A DNA stretch of 64,000 bases, taken from contig NC_016751.1 in the NCBI RefSeq assembly GCF_000255135.1, forward strand, positions 2,167,408 to 2,231,407, written 5' to 3'. Below are positions 63,827-64,000 of the stretch, piece after piece. Numbering within the stretch: the stretch's first letter is position 1; every line of letters starts with the position of its first letter. The stretch comes from Marinitoga piezophila KA3. GTDB taxonomy: Bacteria; Thermotogota; Thermotogae; Petrotogales; Petrotogaceae. The notes beneath the pieces were generated by a model. That model saw only the letters and a program-made list of their open reading frames with translations. It was not told the origin of the DNA and did no database searches. The position numbers and the translations under genes are program-made.

Positions 63827-64000
63827 TTTAATTAATATTTAGTTTTTTAACCTATTCACAAAATCGAGAAAAAAAGCTTATTTAATAGATACAATTCTTA
63901 ATGAAAGTAAAAAAATATTAAAGTGTAAATTTTTAGGATTTTTTTCTAATTGTCATGGGGTGCATATTTCTTTTTGATAATTCCTAAGTTCACTAAGTTT
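63827..64000. other. AT-rich intergenic tail of the window
   Basis: No gene, terminator or repeat I can support in these last 174 bases. Confidence 0.5.

Overview
The window looks like chromosome of an AT-rich thermophilic or mesothermophilic fermentative anaerobe of the phylum Thermotogota, most like the Marinitoga/Petrotoga branch. This is inferred from the very low G+C, near-universal GGAGG ribosome sites, several sugar ABC importers with LacI-type regulators, GH130 mannoside metabolism, a hydroxylamine reductase (hybrid-cluster protein), an archaeal-type phosphoglycerate mutase and the DUF2202/SHOCT and radical-SAM/DUF4130 gene pairs. No rRNA, tRNA, CRISPR array or intact transposase was seen.

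Layout. 1-2.0 kb: a cut-off lacI-type regulator with a perfect operator palindrome, divergent from azlCD. 2.0-10.9 kb: a carbohydrate locus. Two secreted proteins (an alpha/alpha-barrel glycosidase-like protein and a secreted protein of unknown function) are divergent from lacI, a sugar-binding protein, two permeases and a GH130 mannoside phosphorylase/hydrolase. Two identical 19-bp operators overlap the two promoters. 10.9-25.2 kb: housekeeping and stress genes, namely a FeMo-cofactor-family protein, an MFS exporter, psuG-psuK, SHOCT and DUF2202 proteins behind an 11-bp-periodic regulator site, a radical SAM/DUF4130 DNA-metabolism pair, a glycosyltransferase, aroH, hcp, and an RND exporter-flavodoxin-TetR operon.

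25.2-37.9 kb is accessory. It holds an Orc1/Cdc6-like AAA ATPase bracketed by two 50-bp copies of a TTGTCGA iteron array, a TPR-like protein divergent from a repeated promoter module, an MFS protein, two ABC-exporter membrane domains without ATPase domains, a tandem family of secreted proteins with a decayed middle copy, and an ABC transporter with deviating codon usage. 37.9-46.9 kb: small membrane proteins, an M19 dipeptidase, a 2H phosphoesterase-like protein, and a second sugar operon (binding protein, two permeases, ATPase, GT4 glycosyltransferase, lacI). 46.9-53.5 kb: a GNAT protein, comM/yifB, a zinc-type uptake operon with its own Fur/Zur regulator and a palindromic box, then a 15-codon acidic/proline leader ORF and corA.

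53.5-58.1 kb is a second accessory block, flanked by a 57-bp duplication of the tdk 3' end. It carries a twice-deleted copy of the 26.6-28.3 kb locus, a long AT-rich stretch with a consensus promoter, a cysteine-rich mini-peptide apparently split by a one-base frame change in a T run, a secreted 182-residue protein and a two-gene ABC transporter. 58.1-64 kb returns to core genes: tdk, comEC-like, apgM, a HAD phosphatase, a DUF364 protein and a free-methionine-sulfoxide-reductase-like GAF protein.

The strongest candidates for something undescribed are the iteron-flanked Orc1/Cdc6-like ATPase, the leader peptide in front of corA, the split cysteine-rich peptide, and the repeated promoter module that ties the two accessory blocks together. 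All names rest on reading motifs by eye; no database search was made.
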